The notes below the pieces were generated by a model. It searched no databases. It saw nothing but the letters and a program-made list of their open reading frames with translations, and was not told the origin of the DNA. From NCBI RefSeq assembly GCF_026151205.1, contig NC_087077.1, forward strand, positions 1,922,001 to 1,986,000: DNA of 64,000 nt, in the 5' to 3' direction. The stretch is from Bolinopsis microptera (taxonomy: Eukaryota; Ctenophora; Tentaculata; Lobata; Bolinopsidae). The translations under genes were made by a program, and so were the position numbers. Below, one piece after another: positions 10,519 through 21,082 of this stretch (within the stretch, counting starts at the first letter, position 1; each line of letters begins with the position of its first letter).

Positions 10519-10617
10519 GATGCAGATACTGCCTGATGGGAAAAGGAAGTAAAAGAATTTGAAAGCATAAAAGCAGTGGATTACACGTGTAATTGTCAAA
10601 GTAGTTCAGCAGTAGGA
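10519..10617 (+). repeat. 100-bp direct repeat, copy 2
   Basis: Near-identical to 7449-7551, with a 3-base deletion after ACACGTGT. See copy 1. Confidence 0.8.
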
Positions 10618-12040
10618 TTGGTGATGTAATGTCATTATATTAATTATAAACAATGTAAGCTCAAAAATATTCATGTTATATATGCTTGTTTATTTGTTTA
10701 GGGACCGGTTTTTGATATACCGGCCAATGTTTACAAATACAATATCATATGATACATAACAATATATTTTTATTTATTGTAAGTGAAAATGAGAATTAAA
10801 AATTATGGTGTAACCTTTATTATTTATAAACTTTAAAAACCAAAAACTTGCGTATTATGGTTTATTAAAAACACAGTAAGAAATAATTTGATTCGATACG
10901 ACAGATGATCACACGCACTGTTCCTAAGCTACTTGCGTTGGTGATCAACGATTAATGAGCAGAGCAGGGTCGATAGTGCTCTGTTTGAACCGTAGTTAAA
11001 TAAAAGTAAATGAGCACCTGTTAGCGCTGTCATGGTAGTGAAAGGGAAGTGAAAATGTGTCATATGGTTGATAATGATAGTGACTAGCATGTGCTAATCG
11101 TCTAGTTTTACTTATAGTTATTCCTCAGGTAATTCTCGGTAATTGATTTGTTGTGTGCGTAAACCGGGTAATCCGGAAGCTTACCATCCATGTATTAGTT
11201 GTAATAGTAATTCACGTAGCCCGACATAACTGCTCGTATTCCCTGCTTCTGTTCAGTGAACAGTGAGTCGATATGGGAATTTGCTGCAAATCCCCAAATT
11301 AGTGAACAGAAATTTAAGTGCAGAGATTGATAATATTTTATCTGATTTTGATCAAATTTAGATCAAGTTGTGTTTCCCAGATCCTAATTTTCCAGAAATT
11401 TAATAGAACTACTCTGAGTCTGAAGTTAAAGCTACTTATAGGGGGGATTTCATAACATTAACAAAAGCCATGTATAGTGGTGAAATGTTAATGAATGACT
11501 TCCAAAAACAAATGATGAAATCGTTAAAAAGTGGTGAAGAATGAAAAATCGAATGGTGAATAATTTTTATTTTGAATGGAGTCTCCAAAATTGTGAACCA
11601 TTTTTCATCGGAGATGGTGAAAAATTCCACAATTCATGATTCACCATTACAATTATTCCCCATTTTTCACCAATTTATTATTTGCTTCCTAAACTCATAA
11701 TAAAATGGTATTTTTATCAAGACACTTATTTTACTTCGGTGTATTTCAACATCCACATTGTTACACAAGTACAACCAGCCAATTACAGGAAGCCGAAGGA
11801 TTTATTTGGCCAGTCACGGTTAGTGTGTACCATACTATAAAATGGTGTCAGTCAGTTTTCATGAACAAAAAGGTTGTAGGTTGTCCTATAATATGAAAAT
11901 GAAAATTTGTGAAGAGGCGTCATGAGGCTGCCACACCCTACTAGAATGAACTTGAGGTCTGAAAGTTTCTTCACGGACGTCGGACACTGATGTAATTGCA
12001 TGTACTTGTAGTATAGTATATAGTTTTACAAGTTATACAC
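10618..12040. other. Intergenic, no gene recognised
   Basis: AT-rich DNA. Around 11430-11690 there are several ATGGTGAA and CCATTTTTCACC motifs in both orientations, suggesting a decayed inverted repeat. No coding segment is convincing. Confidence 0.4.
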
Positions 12041-12108
12041 ATTTTACAAGTTTTACAAGTTTTACAAGTTTTACAAGTTTTACAAGTTTTACAAGTTTTA
12101 CAAGTTTT
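12041..12108. repeat. Tandem repeat (TTTTACAAG)n
   Basis: About 7.5 copies of a 9-bp unit, about 180 bp beyond the 3' end of the Ly6-type gene. Confidence 0.85.
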
Positions 12109-12285
12109 ATTAATTTTACTATAACATTATTACTACATGCATAAAATACCCTAACTTTAAATATTACTCTTAGTTTTTAATGATAGTTATAATTGTTTAT
12201 GTCATAATGCCATAACCCGGGTTATAATTATATAAATCGTTAAATTCTTCGGCTTAGTGAAAGTGAAAGTGAAAGTCTTCTCAAA

Positions 12286-12855
12286 CTATAAAAGAATAGC
12301 GACTGCAAGGGAAGAGACGAGCTGGATGAGAAGGAACGAGATCGTAGGTTTAGTTTCCGAGGACACATAGTTCTCCCTTTCTCCGTCGTCCTGGAATTTC
12401 TCCATTCCTTGTGTGTTGCAGTTATCAGTACTGCAGTGATCCAATTTGCAAGATTTAATATCTATGCCAACATCTAAATTCGCTGCCATCACATTTTTCA
12501 TCGAATTACAATAAGTTTGCGCCATTGCCTCTATGGTCATACCAGCCAGTGCAGGTGGTACCATACATGATCTTGCGACCATTTCAGATGTCACTGTGAC
12601 ACCAAACATACTGGCACCGTAGCTAACGCTGATAGCTCCGCAAACAAGCGTATCATCATCACAAGCGGTCATGTCTGATGAGTCACACTTTGGAGGAGTG
12701 TCCATCTCCTGTTCGCCCATGTCATTCTGTTTCATCGCTTCTTCCATCTCAGCGGAGTCGTACTCAACAGCTGCATCTTGGCACTGATAACAACTGAGAG
12801 CCTTGGTACAAACCAAAATACAACTTGCAGCTATTATTGCTAGTATTACTTTCAT
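12286..12855 (-). CDS. Ly6/uPAR-type three-finger, GPI-anchored surface protein
   Basis: This 189-residue protein has a clear signal peptide (1-19), then LSCYQC (20-25), the usual start of a Ly6/uPAR domain, and ends the cysteine-rich module with CSTDNCN (141-147), the family's closing box. About ten cysteines are spaced through the domain. A short spacer and a hydrophobic tail (about 171-189) with no basic residues after it fit a GPI attachment signal. The central loop is rich in acidic residues and methionine. The coding region is one exon. Members act as surface receptors, adhesion or complement-like modulators; which role applies cannot be told. The upstream DNA is interrupted by a CR1/L2-like LINE whose tail ends about 20 bases before the ATG. 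Confidence 0.85.
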   Translation of the reverse strand: MKVILAIIAASCILVCTKALSCYQCQDAAVEYDSAEMEEAMKQNDMGEQEMDTPPKCDSSDMTACDDDTLVCGAISVSYGASMFGVTVTSEMVARSCMVPPALAGMTIEAMAQTYCNSMKNVMAANLDVGIDIKSCKLDHCSTDNCNTQGMEKFQDDGERENYVSSETKPTISFLLIQLVSSLAVAILL

Positions 12856-12875
12856 CTTCTAAACTTCTCGCTACC

Positions 12876-12906
12876 TTAAAGTAAAGTAAAGTAAAGTAAA
12901 GTAAAA
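12876..12906 (-). repeat. LINE 3' tail, (TTTAC)n
   Basis: Pentanucleotide repeats that mark the 3' end of the CR1/L2-like LINE, in the 5' flank of the Ly6-type gene. Confidence 0.8.
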
Positions 12907-13044
12907 TTTATGACATCACATCATCACACATGTCTACAAACTATCATCGCACTGTGTGAAAAAATATATAATAAATATTTCCCCACCAACATTAATTAAT
13001 TATCAAATACAATATTTAAAAACAATTTCATCAAAAACATTATC

Positions 13045-14364
13045 CTATTTTAAAAACTTCCCAGTGGAATAAAGATTTATAAAACGCTTCTTTGCCACAT
13101 AAGGATGGAACCAAAGATAATTGTTATGTTTCTCTTTATTACTGACATAACTGGCTCCCTCAATTCTTACTAAAACTTCATTAGAAACATTCCAAAAAAA
13201 GCAATCATTTGTAATACTTTTAGAAATCATATCTATCTTATATCCTTCTAATTTAATTTTAAAACCTAAAACTGTCACAGAGTTCTTGACGTCCGGAGGG
13301 AGTTTGTTCCAATATGGAATAACTCGCTCCGGGAGAAAAGACTTCTGGATATTCTTGACCTTTGTCACACTTTTACTACATCTATTGGATGAAACCAGAT
13401 TAAGACCTGATCTGCTTGGTCTGAACAAGTCTGAACCATAATCAGTCATAGCATTAATAACCTTAAAAGCTTCAATAAGGTCCCCACGTATTCGCCGCTC
13501 TGCCAGCGTTGTCAAATTGAGGATTTCCAGTCTACGGCTGTAAGGAAGAGTACCCACCTCATCAATCAGACGGGTAAACCGCCTCTGGACGCTCTCCAGC
13601 TCCAAAACAGTCCCCCAACTTCCATGAGCTGCAGGTGGATTCCACAATTGGACACAATACTCAAGATGAGGTCTTATTAAAGCTTTATATATAGCAATCA
13701 TAACAACCTTTTCTCTAATAACCAAATTCCTTACAATCCAACAAATCATTCGATTTGCCTTAGCGATACATGCTTTGATCTGTTCGTTCCAAAGCAGGGA
13801 GCTATGGGTAATAACCCCCAAATCTTTTTCCTGTGCAGATACTTCAAGTTCTATACCATTTACCTTATAATTTAAATTAGGATTGTTGTTAAAATTAATG
13901 TGCACTACTTTGCACTTGGCAGGATTAAATTGTAAAAGCCAAATACTTTCCCAAACTTCTAATTCTTCGATATCTTCAGCAACACTACCGTGGTTAGCTG
14001 CATTACCAATTAATTTAAGATCATCAGCAAATAACTTTATCTTATTTTTTACAAGGTCAGGCAAATCATTAATATACAGAATGAATAGGAGAGGGCCTAG
14101 AACTGACCCCTGAGGAACACCAGATAAAACATGTTTAACCTCGGACCATTGTCCTTCTACAGAAACCCTCATAGTCCTGTCTGTAAGAAAATCTTTAATA
14201 ACATCTAAAACCTTTCCTTTGACACCAAAGCCTTCCAATTTAGACAGAAGTCTAAAGTGGGGGACTGTGTCGAATGCCTTACTAAAATCAAAGTATAGAA
14301 GATCAACCGGGGCACCTTCATCTAAAATGTCAAGAATGTCATCAAATGTCTCTAAAAGATACAC
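13045..14364 (-). pseudogene. LINE ORF2, C-terminal part: reverse transcriptase palm and thumb
   Basis: This continues the reverse transcriptase after a frame break. It starts in the finger region (LLETFDDILD), then shows DLLYFDFSKAFDTVPH with the first catalytic Asp, SGVPQGSVLGPLLF, and the catalytic box LFADDLKLIG. FADD is the usual form in CR1/L2/jockey LINEs. The C-terminal part has the typical RPHLEYCVQLWNP and IPYWNKLPPDVKNS motifs. It overlaps the preceding frame by 13 bases. The ATG here is not a real start; the protein is the second half of ORF2. Confidence 0.85.
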
Positions 14365-16274
14365 GATTTACCCTTAACAAATCCATGCTGATGCTTCGAA
14401 ATTCGATGTTCTAGAAAATTTAATACATGTGCTCTCACCAACTTTTCATACACTTTGCACAAAATACACGTTAATGAAACTGGTCTATAATTTAAGGGGT
14501 CCGATTTAATACCCTTTTTAAACAATGCTACAACAGATGCAGATTTCCACACTGCAGGTAAAGATCCTGTATCTGAACACTTTTGAAATAATTTAGTTAA
14601 TGCTTCAACAAAAGTGTTGTCATAAGCTAGCGATTTCAACAACTTCGGATGAACACCATCCGGACCAGAACTCTTAAAAATGTTAAGCTTTAAAAGTTGC
14701 TTTTTTATATCAGAACTGCTGACTTCCATATCATCAATATCATCAATACTCTCATTGTCAGGTCTTAAATTCTCAGTTTTAGGGAGAGGGCCAGGTGGTT
14801 CACGCACAAAAACAGAGCTAAAGGCACTTGCGAGTACCTCAGCTGACTCAGTTGAACTATCTGTGCGTGTACCATCTCCTCTATCTAAAGAAACCACACT
14901 TGATTTAATTTGACGTTTATTTCGTAAATAAGAGTAAAAAGACTTACAATTCTGCTTAAGATTAGATGTAATTTTCTTTTCATAGTTAACTTTAGCTTTA
15001 ATTTCTGCTACTTCATAAGTATGTTGTTCGCTACTTGCATAACTAAAATTAACATCAGATGGATTAATATCAAACTCAGCCCATGCTTTATCTTTATTCT
15101 TTCTCATCCGTTTAAGTGCAGATGTACTCCATGGCAACTTGACAGGTCTGTTGTCGAGATAAACCGAAGCAGTCGGAACAGCTGCAGCAACAGTCTCCAG
15201 TTTACCATGTAATTCAGCCCACATATCTTGAACATCATTGGTAGAACTATAATCCCAGTCGATATTTTTCAAACTAAAATTTAATAACTCTTCAGAGGAA
15301 ATCTTACCCCATATAGGTTTGATAATCTTCTCTTTTAAACATTTGCTAGTATCCGGCGAAACAACTAGTTCGACAAGTATCCCAACATGATCACTCTTAC
15401 CAAGCGGAGAAACGATCTTACAACCGTTGACAAGAGCATCATTTGTATACAGGACCTGATCAAGAAGACTCTCCTGGAGAGTATCCTTCACAAGCCGTCT
15501 TCTAGTTGTCTCGTTGCTGAAATACCAAGTTAAACCACTGTCATTGAAAACATCCATGAATTTCTGTTGAGTAACTAAAAACTGGTTCTTGCTAGCAATA
15601 TTACTATTTATGCTACCAGTTTCCCATAAAACATTTGGTAAATTAAAATCTCCTAAAAGGAGTGTTTCAAAATCATTCCTTTCACTACAGATGCTCTTGA
15701 TACAAGATATTAACGCATTATTCTGTTCTAAATTCAATGAAGTGGATCTGTAAATACAACAAATACTAATCAGTCCACCTGATGTGTTGATATTAACAGC
15801 TAAAGAATCCGGTGCCTTTAAAAAAGAGTTCACTAGTGAAGCATTACAACAGTTTTTAACATAAATTATAGAGCCTCCTCCACCACTTATACTGCCAGTG
15901 GAATTGTCAATTCTAAAATCTCTATCTTTTCTAAACATACTAAATCCTTCAATATAAATTTCGGCATCTAATATATCACTACTAAAATGAGTTTCGGTTA
16001 CACAAATTACCTCAATAGATTTATACATTGATAAAATACATTTTAGTTCATCAATTTTATTAAATAGGCCGTTAGCATTGGTATAAAAAATATTTAACGG
16101 CTGGGCACTGCGGCCTCCGCTTTGTCCTCTGTCTTCTCTGGCTCTCTTTTCTTTGCTTCCTCCTTCGTCTTCTCTGTCTCTCTTTTCTTCGCTTCCTCCT
16201 GCCTCTTCTTCCTCTCCTTTCTGGCTAAAAAACGAATATCTCTGTCTGCCTTGCAGAGGTCCAAGTTGATCCAA
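14352..16274 (-). pseudogene. LINE ORF2, N-terminal part: endonuclease and RT fingers
   Basis: The frame holds an apurinic/apyrimidinic-type endonuclease: NIFYTNANGLFNKIDEL at the start, CVTETHF, LLGDFNLPNVLW, and a closing SDH motif (KSDHVGILV), which supplies the catalytic histidine. The reverse transcriptase then begins with SSGPDGVHPKLLK and NYRPVSLTC and breaks just after HQHGFVKGKSC, where a small indel shifts the frame into a TAG. The true start lies inside or after the acidic, arginine-rich stretch that overlaps the end of ORF1. Confidence 0.85.
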
Positions 16275-17083
16275 TAAGTTGACTCTTTCCAGCCCTTACC
16301 ATGGTCAGCGTAGAAATTTACTGACTCTTCATCTCGTGTCTGGATGATGAGCGGGCGACGGTGATCTGGCTTGTCAGCATCAAGCTTGCCAGAGCGATGG
16401 CAACTTATCATGTCGTCCTTCTTAATCTTTAGGGTCTCCCTGCAGAACTTGGAGTCATCCTCCTGGCGTTGCTTAGAGGTAGTCTTTTTGCTCTCTGGAA
16501 CCTTGAGCACACACAGATTGAGTTTTCGTTTGTTTCGCTCAAATGTATCAGTGTGCATCTTCATTTGCACTTCCGAAATAACAGTTTCAGAAGCTTGTTC
16601 ACGACTCATGTCATCGAGAACCTTCTTCTGGGTTTGTGCTGTTACCTCAGAATAGAGACGAACAGCTTTATCAACTGTTTTCTCTGCGCTTCCTTTAATA
16701 GCTTCCTTAATCGAGTTAGTCAGGGCTGGGGTCAAATGTTGGAGTTCCTCTTTAATAATAGCCCTGACAGCCCCGTTTTCCTTAGTGTCAGCTGAGGTAT
16801 GAGGCGCCACAAAACAGTATGGGCACTTCCAGTTTGTTAGATTCAGTAACATCTCGTTTTTAAGGCCAGATAAACCAACACAACTCAGGTGCCAAAATAA
16901 TTGGCAAGCTTCACATTCAACTGATAGTTCTTCTGACATGTAAACATCACATTGGCAGTATTTTTCCTCTGGCACTGGGACATTATCAGAAGATGAATCC
17001 TTAGGGGGACTCGTCTTGACTCCACGTTTTTTTCGTATCGACACCCTCTCGGGTACATTTTTACTTGCCATCCCTGAACTCAA
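16094..17083 (-). CDS. LINE ORF1 protein with PHD zinc finger
   Basis: This 329-residue frame precedes the endonuclease/RT frame and overlaps it by about 180 bases. It carries a PHD-type zinc finger: Cys43, Cys45, Cys57, Cys60, His65, Cys68, Cys87 and Cys90. PHD fingers in ORF1 are known from several CR1/L2 lineages and may bind chromatin or assist RNP formation. The middle is predicted to be helical, and the C-terminus is very rich in Lys, Glu and Arg, suited to nucleic acid binding. It is intact as far as can be read. Confidence 0.8.
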   Translation of the reverse strand: MSSGMASKNVPERVSIRKKRGVKTSPPKDSSSDNVPVPEEKYCQCDVYMSEELSVECEACQLFWHLSCVGLSGLKNEMLLNLTNWKCPYCFVAPHTSADTKENGAVRAIIKEELQHLTPALTNSIKEAIKGSAEKTVDKAVRLYSEVTAQTQKKVLDDMSREQASETVISEVQMKMHTDTFERNKRKLNLCVLKVPESKKTTSKQRQEDDSKFCRETLKIKKDDMISCHRSGKLDADKPDHRRPLIIQTRDEESVNFYADHGKGWKESTYWINLDLCKADRDIRFLARKERKKRQEEAKKRETEKTKEEAKKREPEKTEDKAEAAVPSR

Positions 17084-17110
17084 ATTATTTGTTATATAGT
17101 AGTGTTGAAA

Positions 17111-18271
17111 GTATTAAAACCTTAAATATATTTTTAATTAATACTCTCACCAAATGTGAAGTATAATCGATCAATGATATTTAATTGTATAAACAATACT
17201 CGTAGTGACGTACATAGAGCTATAAGAATTAAGCTCTTTAATTTGAATTATCATCGATAAAATACCTAAATGGTATTGGTAAGTACAAGTTGGTTGTCAA
17301 AAATATGCCGCTTCTTTCAGCTGTGCAGTAGGAGCGGAATTATTAATGCTAATTTAACCTCGACAAAAATTAAATTTTTAGGAAAGAATAAAATGTGAAA
17401 AACACGCAGTTATGAGTGATCAGAACGTGTGAGAGAAAGCGGAGATAAGAGACTGAAAGGGAGCACTAGATGAGGCATTTTTTTGTAGTGCAACATCGAA
17501 AATCTAATTCACAATCTAATTTCTACCTTGAAAATAAAAACTGAAGCATTTGAAGGCAGGGAGAAATTAAACTACAAATCTGAAAACATTTCTTGGGTAG
17601 GAATCACTCTCACGCGTCACGCACAGGATTCCTGGACTAATGGACTTCGCGCACGCAGTCGCACTTCTACTACACAGCGGGCCTGTCACACACGAGCCTG
17701 CTCGATCACTCTACACTTGAAGTCGAACTTTCTAAAAGGGACTTCGACACTCCAACAGTTGGAACCAATTCGAATCGTTGTATTTTTGAAGGTAACACGA
17801 CATCTGTCCGACAGCGACATCTGTCCGACAGCGACATCTGTCCGACAGCAATATTTTCTTGTGTTTGAAGTGATATCTCAAATTTGGTACATAGAAATTC
17901 ACCCAAACTCGCAAAAATTATTTGTCTTAAAGCTATCTTACTATCTAGAAAGTTTCAAGAAAATCGTATCGTTGTGTCTCCAGATATATGCCTTGGAACC
18001 ACTGCAAACCACCGAATTGGAGATATTCTTTGTGTTTAAGGTGATAATGATATCTCAAATGTGGCGCATAGAAACTCGCTCAAACTTACACAGATTATTC
18101 CTCCTATAACCACCCTACTTTATGGAAAGTTCGGTAGGATCCGACATAAACTATTGTCCGAATAACCTATTTCCTGAGTCGCACGCCATATGTGATATAA
18201 TATCTAGGGTTAAACTTAAAATGCTACCCTTTCTTGATATATGTCGATAGATTGTCGTATATGTTAGGAAA
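17111..18271. other. Intergenic with tandem duplications, no clear gene
   Basis: An open frame spans 17528-18109, but it has no recognised domain and overlaps duplicated DNA, so it is probably not a gene. Three 18-bp copies of GCGACATCTGTCCGACA lie at 17798-17849, and a diverged direct duplication with period about 170 bp joins 17851-17960 and 18022-18136 (shared TTGTGTTT, GATATCTCAAAT, CATAGAAA). Confidence 0.55.
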
Positions 18272-18424
18272 GGGGTCGTTCACATATTACGCAATCAGCT
18301 GAGGGGGGCCGGGGTTACCAAATGATTACACTAGTGTAATTTTGTGCAATGTGTATTTGTAAACTGATTACGGAGGGGGGCAAAATTTTTCCGAAAATTG
18401 ATTATATAATATGTGAACGACCCC
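18272..18424. mobile_element. Short TIR element (MITE), 153 bp
   Basis: The ends are inverted copies of GGGGTCGTTCACATATTA. The interior has G-rich runs and no coding capacity. I cannot see a clean target duplication, so the superfamily is open. Confidence 0.7.
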
Positions 18425-19322
18425 AAGGCCAAAGGGTTACTGTTATTTAGCATCATCAATCAACAATCAAATATTAATATTCATCCATAATTAACATTTA
18501 ATTTTAACATCCAATTTTTTTGATTTTCAGCCCCTGAAGACTGGCTAATAGTAATATAAATATAATAATATAAAGAACACTTGAACGATTGCAGATTGAT
18601 TCAACTGGATACAAAGAAAAGGTAGAATTTAGGGCAGTTGAGAAACTCAGAAAATATTAAATAATTGTACAGATAAAGGAAACGAAATTCACAGATAAAG
18701 GAAACGAATAGGCTGTCCTTATCCCAGTATTCGATGAATTGAATGGTCCAAAGGAAGTTTTGGAATTTCTCAACCTGTGTATATAAAAATATAATACATG
18801 CGGGAAAAATTATTTTCGAACTGTGAAAAACAAGGGAGAAGATCAACGAGGGAGTGAAATTTGTCTTCATCGGTACTGGTAGCTAAAAACACATCACCAA
18901 TCACGAGAAGAGCTAGCAGTTATCTAGGAACCAGTAACGAAATATGAAATAGCATACCATCTAATTGGTCTGCGAGAGCTCTAAACCAATTGTTGGTTCC
19001 TTGTTAGTTTGTTTATACTATAAAACAGACAGCGTATAAACTATAATCGAATTTCGTTTCCTTTGTGACCTTGTTATTACACTGCTAGGTATGTTAACTC
19101 CATTATTGCAGTTCTAGATGAAGTCCTGATAGTTGGATAATATCCGGTTGGAAGAGACAAGGACAAATGAAACAGGAAGTTAGGAGTAAGGGCAAATTTT
19201 CGGCGTCAACGCCATCTTCAGGCTCAAATTATTTATTACCCTCTAGTTCCATGGCCAATTAATACAGTGAAAAAAATATGAGTAGTGTTGAAAGTATTAA
19301 AATAATATAGTAGTGTATACAT
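18425..19322. other. Intergenic, with a fragment resembling the LINE 5' flank
   Basis: No gene is seen. Bases about 19221-19305 resemble 17078-17121, next to the LINE ORF1 start (shared CAAATTATTT and GTAGTGTTGAAAGTATTAAAA), with an extra 40 bases. At 19198-19221 the minus strand reads CTGAAGA, a GGCG/CGCC hairpin and GAAA. Confidence 0.5.
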
Positions 19323-19412
19323 ACTTTATTTGCAGTTTTTGGCCTATAACTTCCACAGTTTTAGTTATAACTAAAACTGTGGAAGTTATAGGCCAAAAAC
19401 TGCAAATAAAGT
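19323..19412. repeat. Perfect 90-bp palindrome without spacer
   Basis: The left 45 bases are the exact reverse complement of the right 45. The centre is TTAGTTA/TAACTAA between 19367 and 19368. There is no loop and no mismatch. Confidence 0.95.
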
Positions 19413-19626
19413 CTTATAGTCCGGACTTACTGCCTTTTCTCAGGGAACGGCAGTTATACTTATATAGTACATATAGTACTACTACTAGTACTACTACTAC
19501 TAGTGATTTTACTAAATCACTCGCCAGCGCGCTATAATCACGTGTTTTTAATGCCGTGATTTCATTGGTCACCTCTATAACTATAAATATACATACATAC
19601 ATACACATACATGGTAAGGTCTCCTC

Positions 19627-20514
19627 CTAGTCGTTGGAGTGGCCTGCATCACACACATCGCGTTGGCGGCGTAACATATGTCTCCACTGTACTCGGTTGG
19701 TAGCCAAAGCTTCTGTTGTGTCGTTGTCGATGTTTTCAACACCTGTAAACTTAGCAGCATCTTCGAGTACGCAGGACTTCCGGTTCTTACGGGGTCTGCC
19801 CCTTGACCTCTTTCCATAATTTGGCTTCCAGTTCAACAGAAACCTCGGTAGTCTAGAGTCTGGCATTCTAACTACATGTCCATACCAACGTAGCCTGGCA
19901 GCACTGATGAAAGTCTCAACTGACTTGATGCCAGCCCTCCTAAGAACTTCGTCGTTGGTCACATGAAAGAACCATTTAATCCTAAGGATCCTTCTCAAGG
20001 AGGTTTGATGGAAAACCTCGAAGCGTTTCATCTGCTTTTTGGTGGTGTTCCAGACTTCAGCTCCATACAACAAGATGGTGAGGACAGCAGCCCTATAGAT
20101 CCTGATCTTGGTTGGAGTCTTTATAGTTCTGCTATTCCAAATGTTCCAGAGCTGATGAAAGGCGCCATTAGCCTTCTGGATACGGACATCCAGGTCTCTG
20201 TTGATTGTCCCATCCCCACTGATAGTTGCACCCAGGTAGACAAAGTTGCTAACCTGCTCGACGGGTTCACCCTCAACCGACAGCTCAATACAATCATCCT
20301 TGATGAAAGGTCGCTGGGAGGCGCACTTGCTTACAGCCATGCATTGGGTCTTCTTTGCATTTATTCTGAGCCCAGCGTAGGAGCTGTAATGAACTAATAG
20401 ATCAGTTGATTCCTGTAGGCCTTCCCCTGAGTTGTCCATAATAGCCATGTCATCAGCATAATCGGTGTCCAGAATGACCTTTTCCTCGACCGTCTTCATC
20501 TCTTTCTGCAGCAC
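19627..20514 (-). pseudogene. RTE-like reverse transcriptase, C-terminal part
   Basis: A 295-residue frame begins in the palm: DTDYADDMAIMDNS contains the catalytic YADD. It goes on with LRINAKKTQCM and VSNFVYLGATISGDG, then the thumb and C-terminal part, TILLYGAEVWNTTKKQMKRF, RLRWYGHVVRM and SRGRPRKN, all characteristic of RTE-type ORF2 ends. The upstream part of the domain lies in two other frames (20565-21054), so the copy is broken. Confidence 0.8.
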
Positions 20515-20564
20515 TGCGCCTTGACTGATGATCTTGTTGGTCTCAGCCAGAAATGCAGAAAAGT

Positions 20565-21054
20565 TTAGGCAGAAATTAAAGACAGGAGGTGCTTGAATGT
20601 CACCCTGACCTGTGCCTTCCCATTAACCCTCACGGCACCCATGGTACCCCCAAAAAATGACTGAAATATTCTGACATATTTTTCAGGCAGCCCATAGTGT
20701 CTCATACTGCAGCAAATAAAGTCCCTTCTGATAGAATCGAACGCTGCCTTGAAATCCAAAAAAATTAATGTAGAGAGGAATGTTAAACTCAAGACAGTTA
20801 TGAATAATAGTTCGGAGAGAATAAATCTGATCAATACATGAGCGGTTCTGTCTAAATCCGCACTGATTCTTCCTGAGGAGACACTCCATACCAGAATGTA
20901 ACCGCTTAAGAAGAATCATATGAAAAAGCTTGGATGCTGTAGACCTTAAGGTGATCCCTCTGTTGTTCCCGCAGACTGAAGTGTCTCCTTTCTTCCCAAT
21001 AACAATGATCACACCCTTTAACCAATCTTCAGGAACAGTCTCTTCTTCCCACAC
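20565..21054 (-). pseudogene. RTE-like reverse transcriptase, N-terminal part in two frames
   Basis: The first frame (21054 to 20683) holds EDWLKGVIIVIGKKGDTSVC, NNRGITL and QCGFRQNRSCIDQI, the finger motifs of an RTE-type enzyme. A shift near 20770 moves the reading into LDFKAAFDSIRRD with the first catalytic Asp. A further break around 20570 separates it from the YADD frame. Confidence 0.75.
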
Positions 21055-21082
21055 TTTCTTGAATAGACACTCTATAAATATA

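Larger units (their letters stand above)
12876..17110 (-). mobile_element. CR1/L2-like non-LTR retrotransposon, nearly full length
   Basis: Two overlapping open frames on the minus strand (a PHD-finger ORF1, then endonuclease plus reverse transcriptase) are followed by about 170 bp of 3' UTR and a tail of six TTTAC units, as in CR1/L2 elements. The 5' limit is not certain. The single reading-frame break in the reverse transcriptase indicates a recent insertion that is now inactive. A related tail lies at 60137-60180. Confidence 0.85.
19592..21071 (-). mobile_element. RTE-like LINE, 5' truncated, with 11-bp target duplication
   Basis: A reverse transcriptase remnant in minus orientation ends in a (CATA)n-type tail at the left. 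CTATAAATATA flanks it at 19581-19591 and 21072-21082, the expected target-site duplication. The 5' endonuclease part is missing. YADD at the active site and the short-repeat tail fit the RTE clade. Confidence 0.75.

Noticed and set aside
14680-16795. + strand open frames within the LINE
   Set aside because: They are shadows of the minus-strand ORF1 and ORF2.
17528-18109. 193-residue open frame on the + strand
   Set aside because: It lies over tandem duplicated DNA, has no domain, and no start context or splice signals support it.
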